In this document: positions 6,565 through 15,976 of the stretch, in pieces
Layout: each line of letters opens with the position of its first letter
Numbering within the stretch: position 1 is the first letter of the stretch
NCBI GenBank assembly: GCA_002483765.1
Contig: DLIO01000039.1
Coordinates: forward strand, 1-25,629
Direction of reading: 5' to 3'
DNA: 25,629 nucleotides
Source of the DNA: Lentisphaeria bacterium UBA7640
GTDB lineage: Bacteria; Verrucomicrobiota; Lentisphaeria; Victivallales; Victivallaceae
Notes under the pieces: generated by a model
Told to the model about the DNA's origin: nothing
Seen by the model: only the letters and a program-made list of their open reading frames with translations
Database searches by the model: none
Program-made: the position numbers and the translations under genes

Positions 6565-9500
6565 TTATTCTGAAGGCTCACCGTCAATTTCAGACATAGA
6601 ATCGTCAATCTCAAAAACTTCTTCCGCAGTTTCCGCGAAAATATCTTCTAGATTTTCCTCTTCGTCATCCTCATTGACTGTAACACTTTCTAGCGGGTCC
6701 TCTGCAATCACTTCGCCCAGTCGTTTCAACCGTAGCATAGATAATCCTTCATAACCCGTTCCAGCCGGAATCAAATGTCCGGTAATTACGCTTTCTTTAA
6801 AACCGACTAAGTTGTCAATTTTGCCGAGCGTTGCTGATTCAGTAAGAATCCGCGTGGTATCTTGGAATGATGCGGCGGAGATGAAACTTTCAGTTTCCAA
6901 TGACGCCTTGGTTATTCCTAATAAAACTGGTTCGCACTCAGCCAGTCTTCCGCCCTTGTCAGCTACTTTTTTGTTGGCTTTGATAAATTCAGAACGGTCA
7001 ATCTGCTCGCCAGTCAAATAACTGGTATCGCCTGGTTCGGTAACTTTGACTTTCTGCATCATCTGGCGAACAATGATCTCAATGTGCTTATCATTGATTT
7101 CAACGCCTTGAGCGCGATACACTAATTGAATTTCATCAACCATGTAACGTTGAAGTTCCTGTGGACCGCAAACTTCTAAGAGAGCATGTGGAACAATAGA
7201 ACCTTCAGTGAGCTTTTGACCCTTATGAACATAATCACCTTTGCTCACCATTAAATGACGATGCGAAGAGATACTATTGTGTTCTTCAGTCATACCGGTT
7301 TCTGGGTCGGTAATTACCAATTGACGTTTACCGCCTTTGAGCAATTTATCGACTTCAACAATACCGTCAATACGAGCTATTTCAGCAATATTTTTCGGTA
7401 TGCGCGCTTCAAACAACTCAGCGATACGTGGGAGTCCCCCAGTAATATCTTTATTCTTGGCACTTGAGCGTGGCACACGTGCTAGAACTGTTCCTGAAAC
7501 AACTTTGGCTTTATCCTTAACCATTAAGAAAGCGCCAGTAGGCAATGGATAATTTGCGGAGAATTCACCATGAGCGTTCTTCAAAACAATTTGAGGATGC
7601 AGGTCATCGCGATGTTCCATCACTGTGATCTCTTCAACTCCACCACGTTGTTGGCGGCTCAAGGTAACGCCTTCAATAAGGTCGTGTAATTCTACTTGTC
7701 CTTTATCTTCCACGATAATTGGAACTTGGTATGGATCCCAATGGGCGAGACGTTCGTTGGCTTTGATTTTATCGCCATCTTTTTTCTCTATAATTGCCCC
7801 AGTTTCAAGATCATATCTTTCCAGTTCTGCTTCGCGCAAAGCATCAGACCAATAATCATAGTCTTTATTGAAGAAAGTTCCAATAGCCTCAGCTTCGAGT
7901 TGAGCTCTTTCACGGGCACTTTGTTCTTTCTTTTTTGCTTTCTTTTCGTCATAGATAATAATCTGGCTATTCTTGTTGACAACAACCGTTTCGCCAGCGA
8001 GGTTCTTTACCGTGCGGATGTTGAACAATTTTATTGTTCCACTGCTGCGTGCTGTAATAATTGGTTGCTTATAAGCGGAAGAAGCAGTACCGCCGATATG
8101 GAACGTTCTCATGGTCAGCTGGGTGCCTGGTTCGCCAATGGATTGTGCAGCGATAATTCCAAGCGCGTCGCCTTCTTCTGCAAGACGATCAGTTGCTAGG
8201 TTCTTACCATAACACTTGACGCAAACTCCGCGATTGCTTTCGCAAGTCAAAGTAGAACGAATCAGTACTTTTTTGATGCCGCGTTGTTCAATCAATTCAA
8301 TAACTGACGGAGTAAATTCATGATTGGCCTTAATAATCATCTTTTCTTCAAAGATGGGATCACGAATATCCATCGCGCTGAAGCGGCCCAAAAGGCGTTG
8401 AGATAACGGCATGATAATTTCATCACCTTCAACAATTGGGGAGACCCAGATACCTTTGACAGTGCGACAATCGTCTTCACGACAAATGATATCCTGTGCC
8501 ACGTCAACCAATTTACGAGTCATGTACCCAGAGTCAGCAGTCTTCAATGCAGTATCAGCCAAACCCTTACGTGCACCGTGTGTACTGATGAAATATTCGA
8601 GTACGCTTAAGCCTTCACGGAAGTTTGACAAAATCGGGCGTTCAATAATATCGCCGGACGGATTGGCCATCAATCCACGCATACCAGCAAGCTGACGGAT
8701 CTGATCTTTACTTCCACGAGCACCAGAGTCCATCATTGCGAATACCGGATTAATCTCAACCCCTGTCCTCGTTTCGATTTCAAGATTGACAAACAATTCA
8801 TTCGCCACATCATTACTACACTGAGTCCAAATATCAATAACTTTGTTATGACGTTCGCCTTCAGTCAGCACACCTTTGTTGTATTGATCAACAATCTTAT
8901 TAATCTCAATGGTTGCTTTATCAACAATCCCTTTTTTAGTTTCAGGGACTGTGAGGTCGGTCACTGATATGGAAAATCCAGCGACGGTCGCATATTCGTA
9001 ACCGAGATCTTTTAATTTATCTAACAATAGCACTGTTTGCTCACTGCCAGCCACTTTATAGCAGTCGGAAATAAGATCCCCGAGTTCTTTTTTCTTTACA
9101 ACATCATTAAAAAATCCAAGGGCAGGGTTCCAGATTTCATTGAAAATCAAACGTCCTGGTGTTGTTGAGAGATATTTTTCCTCTTTATTACCCCAAGGAG
9201 TGTCTTTGCCAAAGTCAGGATTAGGAATGCGCACGGCGTCATGAATTTTTAGGAATCCATGATGCATTGCGAAAAGAACTTCGAATTTACCGGTATAAAA
9301 TTTAGCCTGATCTTTGCGACGTGGTTCACTCGTGAGGTAATAAATGCCCAGAGTGATATCCTGTGTCGGCGAAGTTATAGGCTTGCCGTTTGCCGGTGAG
9401 AAAACGTTATTAGTCGCCGCCATCAGAAGTTTTGTTTCCATCTGTGCCGCATTAGACAATGGTACGTGAACCGCCATCTGGTCTCCATCGAAGTCCGCGT

Positions 9501-10884
9501 TATAGGCTGTGCAAACTAAAGGATGAATCCGAATAGCCGAACCTTCGATCAAGACTGGATCAAAAGCCTGAATAGACAATCTATGCAAAGTCGGCGCGCG
9601 GTTTAACATCACCGGATGCCCTAATGTGACCTCTTCAAGAATATCCCAAACCACACTTTCGCCGCGCTCAATCATTTTCTTGGCGCCACGTACAGTATGT
9701 GCATGACCGCGTCCTTTCAGATGCCGAATAATAAATGGTTCGAATAATGTCAATGCCATTTTTTTCGGTATTCCGCATTGTCCGAGTTTTAACTCTGGGC
9801 CAACTACGATAACCGAACGACCAGAGTAGTCAACACGTTTACCCAGCAGGTTTTGACGGAAACGTCCTTGCTTGCCTTTGAGCATATCGCTCAGTGACTT
9901 GAGAGCACGGTTTCCCGCACCTGTAACAGCACGTCCATGGCGACCATTATCTAGCAACGCGTCAACAGCTTCCTGTAACATTCTTTTTTCATTACGAATA
10001 ATTACTTCGGGTGTACGGAGTTGCAATAGATTTTTTAAACGATTGTTACGGTTAATCACGCGACGATAAAGGTCATTTAAGTCGGAAGTTGCAAAACGTC
10101 CTCCTTCCAATGGCACTAATGGTCGTAAATCAGGAGGAATTACTGGCAATACTTTTAAGATCATCCATTCAGGACGCGAATTGCTACCAATAAAACCTTC
10201 AACCAAGCGTAACCGTTTGGCTAATTTTTTACGAATTGCTTTATTTTTTGTGGCACCAAGGCTTACAGCCAATTCTGCCTTTGCTTCGTGAAGATCGGTC
10301 TTTTCGAGTAGAGTGTGAACCGCTGGGGCTCCCATATCTGCTTGAAATGCATCGCCATAGTCTTCGCGAGCTTGACGATAATCAAGTTCAGCTAGAGGCT
10401 GCCCCAATTTTAATGGAGTATCACCGGGATCAGTGATCACCCAGTCTTCATAATAAATTACTCTTTCTAGAGCTTTGGCAGTTATCCCCAGCATTAAGCC
10501 AATACGGCTAGGCATACATTTAAAGAACCAGATATGTGACACAGGCACGGCCAAATCTATATGCGCCATACGGTCGCGGCGTACCTTGGCTTGCGTAACT
10601 TCTACGCCGCAACGATCACAAACCACACCCTTGTGTTTGATCCGTTTATATTTTCCGCAGTTACACTCCCAATCCTTAGTCGGTCCAAAAACCCGTTCGC
10701 AAAATAAACCACCTTTTTCTGGTTTAAAACTACGATAATTGATGGTTTCGGGGTTTTTTACCTCGCCATGGCTCCATTTACGGATCACTTCCGGCGATGC
10801 GACATTAATCGAAACCGCACCGAATACGGATTGCGAGGATTGTCCGAGCAATTCGCGGTATGCAAATCTATTTTTATCACTCAC
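6565..10884 (-). CDS. rpoC: DNA-directed RNA polymerase subunit beta'
   Basis: This 1439-residue beta' subunit forms the catalytic clamp half of RNA polymerase. The N-terminal zinc ribbon has Cys74, 76, 89 and 92 (CNCGKYK...CDRCG). The magnesium-binding YNADFDGDQMAVH is at about 461-473. The second zinc site is visible as CREDDC and CESNRGVCVKC, and the trigger-loop region as EPGTQLTMRTFHIGG. The C-terminus is long and acidic (NEDDEEENLEDIF). The start is GTG at 10884, with GGAGG nine bases upstream and 17 nt after the rpoB stop. No large lineage-specific insertion is obvious. It is followed by a GC-rich palindrome and about 190 nt before rpsL. Confidence 0.98.
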   Translation of the reverse strand: MSDKNRFAYRELLGQSSQSVFGAVSINVASPEVIRKWSHGEVKNPETINYRSFKPEKGGLFCERVFGPTKDWECNCGKYKRIKHKGVVCDRCGVEVTQAKVRRDRMAHIDLAVPVSHIWFFKCMPSRIGLMLGITAKALERVIYYEDWVITDPGDTPLKLGQPLAELDYRQAREDYGDAFQADMGAPAVHTLLEKTDLHEAKAELAVSLGATKNKAIRKKLAKRLRLVEGFIGSNSRPEWMILKVLPVIPPDLRPLVPLEGGRFATSDLNDLYRRVINRNNRLKNLLQLRTPEVIIRNEKRMLQEAVDALLDNGRHGRAVTGAGNRALKSLSDMLKGKQGRFRQNLLGKRVDYSGRSVIVVGPELKLGQCGIPKKMALTLFEPFIIRHLKGRGHAHTVRGAKKMIERGESVVWDILEEVTLGHPVMLNRAPTLHRLSIQAFDPVLIEGSAIRIHPLVCTAYNADFDGDQMAVHVPLSNAAQMETKLLMAATNNVFSPANGKPITSPTQDITLGIYYLTSEPRRKDQAKFYTGKFEVLFAMHHGFLKIHDAVRIPNPDFGKDTPWGNKEEKYLSTTPGRLIFNEIWNPALGFFNDVVKKKELGDLISDCYKVAGSEQTVLLLDKLKDLGYEYATVAGFSISVTDLTVPETKKGIVDKATIEINKIVDQYNKGVLTEGERHNKVIDIWTQCSNDVANELFVNLEIETRTGVEINPVFAMMDSGARGSKDQIRQLAGMRGLMANPSGDIIERPILSNFREGLSVLEYFISTHGARKGLADTALKTADSGYMTRKLVDVAQDIICREDDCRTVKGIWVSPIVEGDEIIMPLSQRLLGRFSAMDIRDPIFEEKMIIKANHEFTPSVIELIEQRGIKKVLIRSTLTCESNRGVCVKCYGKNLATDRLAEEGDALGIIAAQSIGEPGTQLTMRTFHIGGTASSAYKQPIITARSSGTIKLFNIRTVKNLAGETVVVNKNSQIIIYDEKKAKKKEQSARERAQLEAEAIGTFFNKDYDYWSDALREAELERYDLETGAIIEKKDGDKIKANERLAHWDPYQVPIIVEDKGQVELHDLIEGVTLSRQQRGGVEEITVMEHRDDLHPQIVLKNAHGEFSANYPLPTGAFLMVKDKAKVVSGTVLARVPRSSAKNKDITGGLPRIAELFEARIPKNIAEIARIDGIVEVDKLLKGGKRQLVITDPETGMTEEHNSISSHRHLMVSKGDYVHKGQKLTEGSIVPHALLEVCGPQELQRYMVDEIQLVYRAQGVEINDKHIEIIVRQMMQKVKVTEPGDTSYLTGEQIDRSEFIKANKKVADKGGRLAECEPVLLGITKASLETESFISAASFQDTTRILTESATLGKIDNLVGFKESVITGHLIPAGTGYEGLSMLRLKRLGEVIAEDPLESVTVNEDDEEENLEDIFAETAEEVFEIDDSMSEIDGEPSE

Positions 10885-10901
10885 TGCTATATCCTCCAGT
10901 A

Positions 10902-13900
10902 TTAATCTTCAACCTTGTTAACCGTACGAATATCTAAACCGAGGCTTTGCATCTCTTTGAGCAAAACATTAAACGATTCAGGGCGTCCAGCTTCAAGGAT
11001 ATTTTGTCCTCTAACGATCGATTCATAAATCCGGGCGCGCCCGGTGACATCGTCACTCTTAACGGTAAGCATCTCTTGCAAGTTATATGCAGCGCCATAT
11101 GCTTCTAACGCCCAAACTTCCATTTCTCCAAAACGCTGACCACCATGCTGTGCTTTGCCGCCCAGTGGTTGTTGGGTCACCAGTGAATATGGGCCGACTG
11201 AACGGGCATGGATTTTATTGGCAACTAAATGGTCAAGTTTGAGCATGTAAATCTGCCCAACCATCACACGTTGGTCAAAGAGATCACCAGTACGCCCATC
11301 GAAGAGCTCTGTTTTTCCATCGTATTCCCATTTCCCGCCATGATTCTTCTTGAATCCGACTTGATAGTTCACTCCGGTCTCTTTTTCAATCTTGCGGTTT
11401 GCTTCTCCCATCAACTCGACAATTTTTTCTTCTTTGATTCCGTCAAAAACTGGAGTTGCTACTTTAAAGCCAAGAATTTTTGCAGCAATACCCAAATGTG
11501 TCTCAAGTACTTGCCCTAGATTCATACGGCTTGGAACTCCGAGCGGATTCAAAACAATATCCACTGGTTGTCCATCAAGCATAAATGGCATATCTTCAAT
11601 TGGTACAATTTTTGCAACAATACCTTTATTACCATGACGCCCTGCCATCTTGTCGCCAACCTGCAGCTTGCGTTTGCAAGCGACATAAACCTTGACTTTT
11701 TTGATGATTCCGCCATCAACCATATCTCCAGACTCGAGAGCATTAATCGCTTCATCGCGAACCTCCTCGTTGTCACGGAAATCTTGAATTTTCGAAGAAA
11801 TGATTTCTTTGATTGATTCTTTAAATGGATCATCTTCTGCCATGTTCCACGAATCATACTTGTTCGACAACTTTAAAATCGCGCTTGGCGTTATTTTACG
11901 ATTAGCTCCAATTAGAACTGCATCATTATTATTGTTGTCTGTGACCGCGCAGGATAATTTCTGACTTAATAAAACTTCAGAAAGTTTAGTAGATAAGTCT
12001 TCAATCAGTTCAGCATGGCGCTGTTTATAAGCATCTTTAACTCCTTTGAGTTGGCGACGCAGCTCAGATTTGGTCAACGTCTGACGGTTCGGATCTTTAG
12101 AACGCTCAATGCGTACATCCATAACAATTCCGCCTTTTCCGCTGCCAACCATCAAGCTAGAATCTTTCACATCCGCAGCTTTTTCTCCAAAAATGGCGCG
12201 TAATAAACGCTCTTCTGGAGCTAATTCGGTTTCGCTTTTTGGAGTGATTTTTCCTACTAGAATATCGCCAGGATAAACTTCCGCGCCAAGGCGAATCACG
12301 CCATCGGTACCAAGATTGCGTAAGGCATCTTCACTAACATTAGGAATATCCCGCGTAATCTCTTCTGGGCCTAGTTTGGTATCGCGACTGGTGATTTCAA
12401 ACTCGTCAATATGGATGCTGGTATAAACATCTTCTTTAACGAGCCGCTCAGATACAATAATCGCATCCTCAAAGTTATATCCACACCAGGGCATGAAAGC
12501 TACTAGCACGTTTTTTCCAAGTCCCAGTTCGCCTTTATCAGTGGAAGAGCCGTCAGCAATCACATCGCCGACTTTAACTTTCTTTCCACGAACACAACAT
12601 GGGCGTTGATTGATACATGTTCCAGCATTACTACGCAAAAACTTTTTAAGTTTATAGCGGATAACTTCATCAGGATGTGCAGTTTCCTCAGCCGTTTTCC
12701 CGTCTTTGGTAATTACAATCTCTGATGCACAAACTTCTGCAACGATTCCCGCTTTTTGTGCCACTACAACTGCCCGCGAATCGCGAGCAATTTTGGCCTC
12801 CAAACCGGTGCCGACATAAGGTGACTCCGCAATCAAAAGCGGTACCGCTTGACGTTGCATGTTCGAGCCCATCAAAGCACGGTTAGCATCGTCATGTTCC
12901 AAAAATGGAATAATACCAGCTGCAGCGCTAACCAATTGTTTCGGAGAAACGTCCATATATTGAACTTCATCTTTCGGATGTTCTTCTGACTCTCCACGGT
13001 AACGCGCCATCACAGTTGCACGAGAAAAATGACTCTTTTCATCTAATGGAGCGTTAGCTTGAGCAATAACAAACTCCTCTTCTCGGTCGGCTGTCAGATA
13101 ATCGATCTGCTTCGTTACTTGTCCATCGACTACCCGGCGGTACGGCGTTTCTAAAAAGCCATATTCGTTAATACGTGCATAAAGTGACATGGATGAAATC
13201 AACCCGATATTAGGCCCTTCAGGCGTTTCAATCGGACAGACCCGGCCATAATGGCTAGGATGAACGTCACGCACTTCAAAACCAGCTCGGTCACGACTTA
13301 ATCCACCAGGTCCAAGCGCTGAAAGGCGACGTTTATTTGTCAGTTCACTCAAGGAGTTAGTTTGATCCATAAACTGCGAAAGTTGGTTGCGAGCAAAAAA
13401 GTCTCGGACTACACCAGCGAAGGCCTTGGGGTTAATCAGTTTATTCGGCGTAATTGCTGTATCTGAAGAATCAAGCAGGGTCATACGTTCACGAACAAGA
13501 CGTTCAGTCCGTAACAAGCCGACGCGACAATGATTTTGCAACAATTCACCAACCGTTCTAATACGGCGATTGCCAAGATGATCAATATCATCAGTTTTAC
13601 CGCCAATATTACGCAGATTAATCAGCTGTTTAGTAGCAGCCATTAAATCTTTACCGTGTAGGGCACGCTCTGTCAACGGCAGGTCAAGTTTTAATCGTTC
13701 ATTCATTTTATGACGACCGACTACGCCCAAATCATAACGCTTGACATCGAAAAATAAACGCTTAACTAGTAATTTTGCGTTGGCAAGGTTTGGGGGATCG
13801 CCAGGTCGCATGCGTTTATAAATCTCTTTCAATGCCTCGTCAGAATTACGCGACGGATCACGGCGTAAACAACCGATTATGTAATTATCGCCATCTGGAA

Positions 13901-14720
13901 TATAAGCAAGTTCAAGTTTCGCTACATCCATGCTCTGTAAGCGCTTCAAGTGGGTTTCGTTGAGCTGTACCAATTCTTCAAGTACCAACGCTCCATCCGC
14001 ATTCACGACGTCATCAATAGTGTAATAACAGCTTATATCTGATTGCTTTAATAGTTTCGTGACGGTGAATGAGCTTACTTTATAGATATTTGACAGAATT
14101 TCTTTATTAGTCTCATAGCCTACCGTACGCAAGAAAGTAGTGATTAAGAACTTTCGACGACGACGACGGCGGTCTAAATATATATAAATGTAATCATTAA
14201 TGTCAAATTGAACCTCCATCCATGAGCCGCGGTCAGGAATGATCCGGAATGAATAAAGCATACGTCCACTGCTGTGCCTTGTGCGTTCAAAGCAGATTCC
14301 TGGCGAGCGGTGCAGCTGACTGATAATAACACGCTCTGCGCCGTTGATCACAAAAGTACCACATTCGGTCATTAAAGGGATTTCTCCCATATAAACACGT
14401 TCTCTAATCTCTGCACTGTCATTTTTAAGCAGAAAATCAGCATGTAGCGGTGCGCTGTAAACATTGCCATCTTTGATGCAATCAACTTCATTGTCTTTGG
14501 GCTCACCGATGGTGTAGCCCAGGAATTCAATAACTAATTTTTTGTCAAAGCTTTCAATAGGGAAAATTTCATTAAAAATTTCCTGTAGTCCCTGAATTTT
14601 TCTCAATTCAGGGGGGGTATCCTTTTGCAGGAAAGAGTTATACGAGTCGACTTGAATTCCGATCAGATCAGGAATTTCAAGAACATCCTTTAAGTTACCA
14701 TAATTAATTCGTTCAGACAT
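10902..14720 (-). CDS. rpoB: DNA-directed RNA polymerase subunit beta (Asn at the H526 position)
   Basis: From the ATG at 14720 this is a 1272-residue beta subunit starting MSERINYGNL. An ATG at 14735 would add MQGWT, but AAGGGTGG sits just before 14720 and favours the shorter form. The fork/rifampicin region reads SQFMDQTNSLSELTNKRRLS and continues GPGGLSRDRAGFEVRDVH. Asn462 (codon AAT, 13337-13335) replaces E. coli His526, and Thr and Ser replace N518 and P520. The C-terminal GGKAQHGGQRFGEMEVWALE and the active-site KMAGRHGNKG lysines are intact. It is separated from rplL by two hairpins and a candidate leader ORF. Confidence 0.98.
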   Translation of the reverse strand: MSERINYGNLKDVLEIPDLIGIQVDSYNSFLQKDTPPELRKIQGLQEIFNEIFPIESFDKKLVIEFLGYTIGEPKDNEVDCIKDGNVYSAPLHADFLLKNDSAEIRERVYMGEIPLMTECGTFVINGAERVIISQLHRSPGICFERTRHSSGRMLYSFRIIPDRGSWMEVQFDINDYIYIYLDRRRRRRKFLITTFLRTVGYETNKEILSNIYKVSSFTVTKLLKQSDISCYYTIDDVVNADGALVLEELVQLNETHLKRLQSMDVAKLELAYIPDGDNYIIGCLRRDPSRNSDEALKEIYKRMRPGDPPNLANAKLLVKRLFFDVKRYDLGVVGRHKMNERLKLDLPLTERALHGKDLMAATKQLINLRNIGGKTDDIDHLGNRRIRTVGELLQNHCRVGLLRTERLVRERMTLLDSSDTAITPNKLINPKAFAGVVRDFFARNQLSQFMDQTNSLSELTNKRRLSALGPGGLSRDRAGFEVRDVHPSHYGRVCPIETPEGPNIGLISSMSLYARINEYGFLETPYRRVVDGQVTKQIDYLTADREEEFVIAQANAPLDEKSHFSRATVMARYRGESEEHPKDEVQYMDVSPKQLVSAAAGIIPFLEHDDANRALMGSNMQRQAVPLLIAESPYVGTGLEAKIARDSRAVVVAQKAGIVAEVCASEIVITKDGKTAEETAHPDEVIRYKLKKFLRSNAGTCINQRPCCVRGKKVKVGDVIADGSSTDKGELGLGKNVLVAFMPWCGYNFEDAIIVSERLVKEDVYTSIHIDEFEITSRDTKLGPEEITRDIPNVSEDALRNLGTDGVIRLGAEVYPGDILVGKITPKSETELAPEERLLRAIFGEKAADVKDSSLMVGSGKGGIVMDVRIERSKDPNRQTLTKSELRRQLKGVKDAYKQRHAELIEDLSTKLSEVLLSQKLSCAVTDNNNNDAVLIGANRKITPSAILKLSNKYDSWNMAEDDPFKESIKEIISSKIQDFRDNEEVRDEAINALESGDMVDGGIIKKVKVYVACKRKLQVGDKMAGRHGNKGIVAKIVPIEDMPFMLDGQPVDIVLNPLGVPSRMNLGQVLETHLGIAAKILGFKVATPVFDGIKEEKIVELMGEANRKIEKETGVNYQVGFKKNHGGKWEYDGKTELFDGRTGDLFDQRVMVGQIYMLKLDHLVANKIHARSVGPYSLVTQQPLGGKAQHGGQRFGEMEVWALEAYGAAYNLQEMLTVKSDDVTGRARIYESIVRGQNILEAGRPESFNVLLKEMQSLGLDIRTVNKVED

Positions 14721-14883
14721 AGTCCACCCTTGCATATTTATTCAAATAGCGAAGGCGAGAATATCCAAAACCTGAGTTAATCATAAATTCATCCCGATAA
14801 ATATAAAATTTGTTGCAAGTAAAAACTTGAAAGCTACAGAATAAATCCCGTTGGACTTCAATTAAACTACTCACATTCAACAT
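14713..14883 (-). CDS. Candidate 56-residue leader ORF overlapping the rpoB start
   Basis: ATG at 14883 opens 56 uninterrupted codons beginning MLNVSSLIEVQRDLFC, with YSRLRYLNKYARVDYV at the end. They stop at a TGA (14715-14713) that overlaps the rpoB start in the arrangement ATGTCTGA. GAGG lies about 11 bases before the ATG, which is rather far. The product has no family I recognise, and the segment is AT-rich non-coding-like DNA, so chance is a real possibility. The overlap would couple its translation to rpoB if real. It is not expected from standard rplL-rpoB junctions. Confidence 0.3.
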   Translation of the reverse strand: MLNVSSLIEVQRDLFCSFQVFTCNKFYIYRDEFMINSGFGYSRLRYLNKYARVDYV

Positions 14884-14943
14884 AATTTTAACATCCTCAC
14901 GGTCTTATGAATAAATCAGGTTCAGTTTATCCTCACCCAACAT

Positions 14944-14968
14944 AAAAAACACTGCGTTATTAAACGCA
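14944..14968 (-). terminator. Second hairpin with U-tract in the rplL-rpoB gap
   Basis: A 6-bp stem (TGCGTT at 14953-14958 pairing with AACGCA at 14963-14968) closes a 4-nt loop. On the minus-strand transcript it is followed by GTG and six U. It lies immediately after the larger hairpin at 14972-15008, making a tandem pair. Partial termination here would set the ratio of L7/L12 to RNA polymerase subunits, as the rplL-rpoB attenuator does in E. coli. Confidence 0.6.
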
Positions 14969-15008
14969 AAAATACGGCGAGAACAACAGTTGTATATTCT
15001 CGCCGTAT
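14967..15008 (-). terminator. Strong intrinsic terminator/attenuator after rplL
   Basis: A 12-bp perfect stem (ATACGGCGAGAA at 14972-14983 with TTCTCGCCGTAT at 14997-15008) closes a 13-nt loop that contains CAAC and GTTG. On the minus-strand transcript the last stem base and the following A-tract complement give a run of U. It starts 15 nt past the rplL stop. Because rpoB and rpoC lie downstream, it probably acts as an attenuator, or rpoB has its own promoter between here and 14720. I could not identify a convincing one. Confidence 0.85.
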
Positions 15009-15022
15009 AAATGGCAAAATCT

Positions 15023-15412
15023 TTAGTTGACTTCTACCACGGCGCCGACTGCTTCAAGTTGAGTTTTCAACTTGTCAGCTTCGTCTTTGCTAACGCCTTC
15101 TTTCAAGGCTTTCGGGGCTGCTTCAACCAAATCTTTGGCTTCTTTCAAGCCAAGGCTGGTAATGGCGCGCACTTCTTTGATGACGCCAATTTTATTTTCG
15201 CCGAATGATTTCAAGATAACATCAAATTCAGTTTTTTCTTCAACTTCAGCAGCAGCGGTCGGTGCAGCAGCAGCAGCAGCAACAGGAGCAGCAGCAGAAA
15301 CGCCAAGGCGTTCTTCTAAAGCTTTGACTAATTTTGATAATTCAATGACGGTCAGGTTCTCGATAAAGGAGACGAACTCTTCCATTTTAGGGGTAACTTC
15401 TACTTCAGACAT
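15023..15412 (-). CDS. rplL: 50S ribosomal protein L7/L12
   Basis: This 129-residue stalk protein recruits and stimulates translational GTPases such as EF-G and EF-Tu. The N-terminal dimerisation domain (FVSFIENLTVIELSKLVKAL) leads into an Ala-Pro-rich hinge at about 38-55. The conserved C-terminal domain follows: EKTEFDVILKSFGENKIGVI, then KEVRAITSLGLKEAKDLVE and APKALKEGVSKDEADKLKTQ. It is 42 nt downstream of rplJ. A strong hairpin follows the stop. Confidence 0.98.
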   Translation of the reverse strand: MSEVEVTPKMEEFVSFIENLTVIELSKLVKALEERLGVSAAAPVAAAAAAPTAAAEVEEKTEFDVILKSFGENKIGVIKEVRAITSLGLKEAKDLVEAAPKALKEGVSKDEADKLKTQLEAVGAVVEVN

Positions 15413-15454
15413 TGTGGATTCCTCCGTTTATTTGATCTTTAGTGATTTTAGGGT

Positions 15455-15976
15455 TTAGTTATTTTCAAGCTTATTTTTATAAGCATTGATAACGTTAACA
15501 ATACTTGACGCTTTTGCGTTCAGTACAGTGACCAAGCCGCGTGCTGGTCCGAGCATTACACTCAACAACATTGAATACAATACTTCACGTGACGGTAACG
15601 AAGCAATAGATGCTACATCTTCAGCCGAAAGCAAAGTGCTTTCTAGAATACCGCCGGTTGCGCATAAGTTATTATTTTCTTTAGTAAAATCAGCAATAAC
15701 TTTAGCTGCGGAGCTTGGGTCGCCGTAACCAGAGATAACCATGGTACAGCCCTTGAATTCAAATGAATCAAGATATGATAATTCTTTAACTTCAACAGTT
15801 TTACGCAGTAAATTATTTTTAATAACTCGGCATAAGGCTTCTGATTCTGCTAGCTTATTCCGAAATTGAGAAATTTCTTTTACCGACATATTGTTACAGT
15901 TAACGAAATAGACAAACTCAGAGTCTTTGAGCAGTCCGCCAACATAATTAATTAAATGGACTTTCTCGTTTCTCAT
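15455..15976 (-). CDS. rplJ: 50S ribosomal protein L10
   Basis: This 173-residue protein is the stalk base that binds 23S rRNA and anchors L7/L12 dimers on its C-terminal helix. The N-terminal MRNEKVHLINYVGGLLKDSE, the KNNLLRKTVE segment and ILESTLLSAEDVASIASLPS fit L10. Similarity is weaker than for its neighbours, as is usual for this fast-evolving protein, but its place between rplA and rplL is decisive. Its ATG overlaps the rplA stop (ATGA), so there is no untranslated region in front of it. In E. coli the L10-L12 complex represses through such a leader. Confidence 0.95.
   Translation of the reverse strand: MRNEKVHLINYVGGLLKDSEFVYFVNCNNMSVKEISQFRNKLAESEALCRVIKNNLLRKTVEVKELSYLDSFEFKGCTMVISGYGDPSSAAKVIADFTKENNNLCATGGILESTLLSAEDVASIASLPSREVLYSMLLSVMLGPARGLVTVLNAKASSIVNVINAYKNKLENN

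Noticed and set aside
14721..14735. rpoB start at the upstream ATG (14735)
   Set aside because: AAGGGTGG lies inside that extension and is well placed for the ATG at 14720. MSERINYGNL also matches usual RpoB N-termini.
15072..15458. 128-codon plus-strand frame opposite rplL, and other long plus-strand frames opposite rpoB, rpoC, fusA and tuf
   Set aside because: They mirror highly conserved minus-strand genes, have no ribosome-binding sites of note and no recognisable domains.
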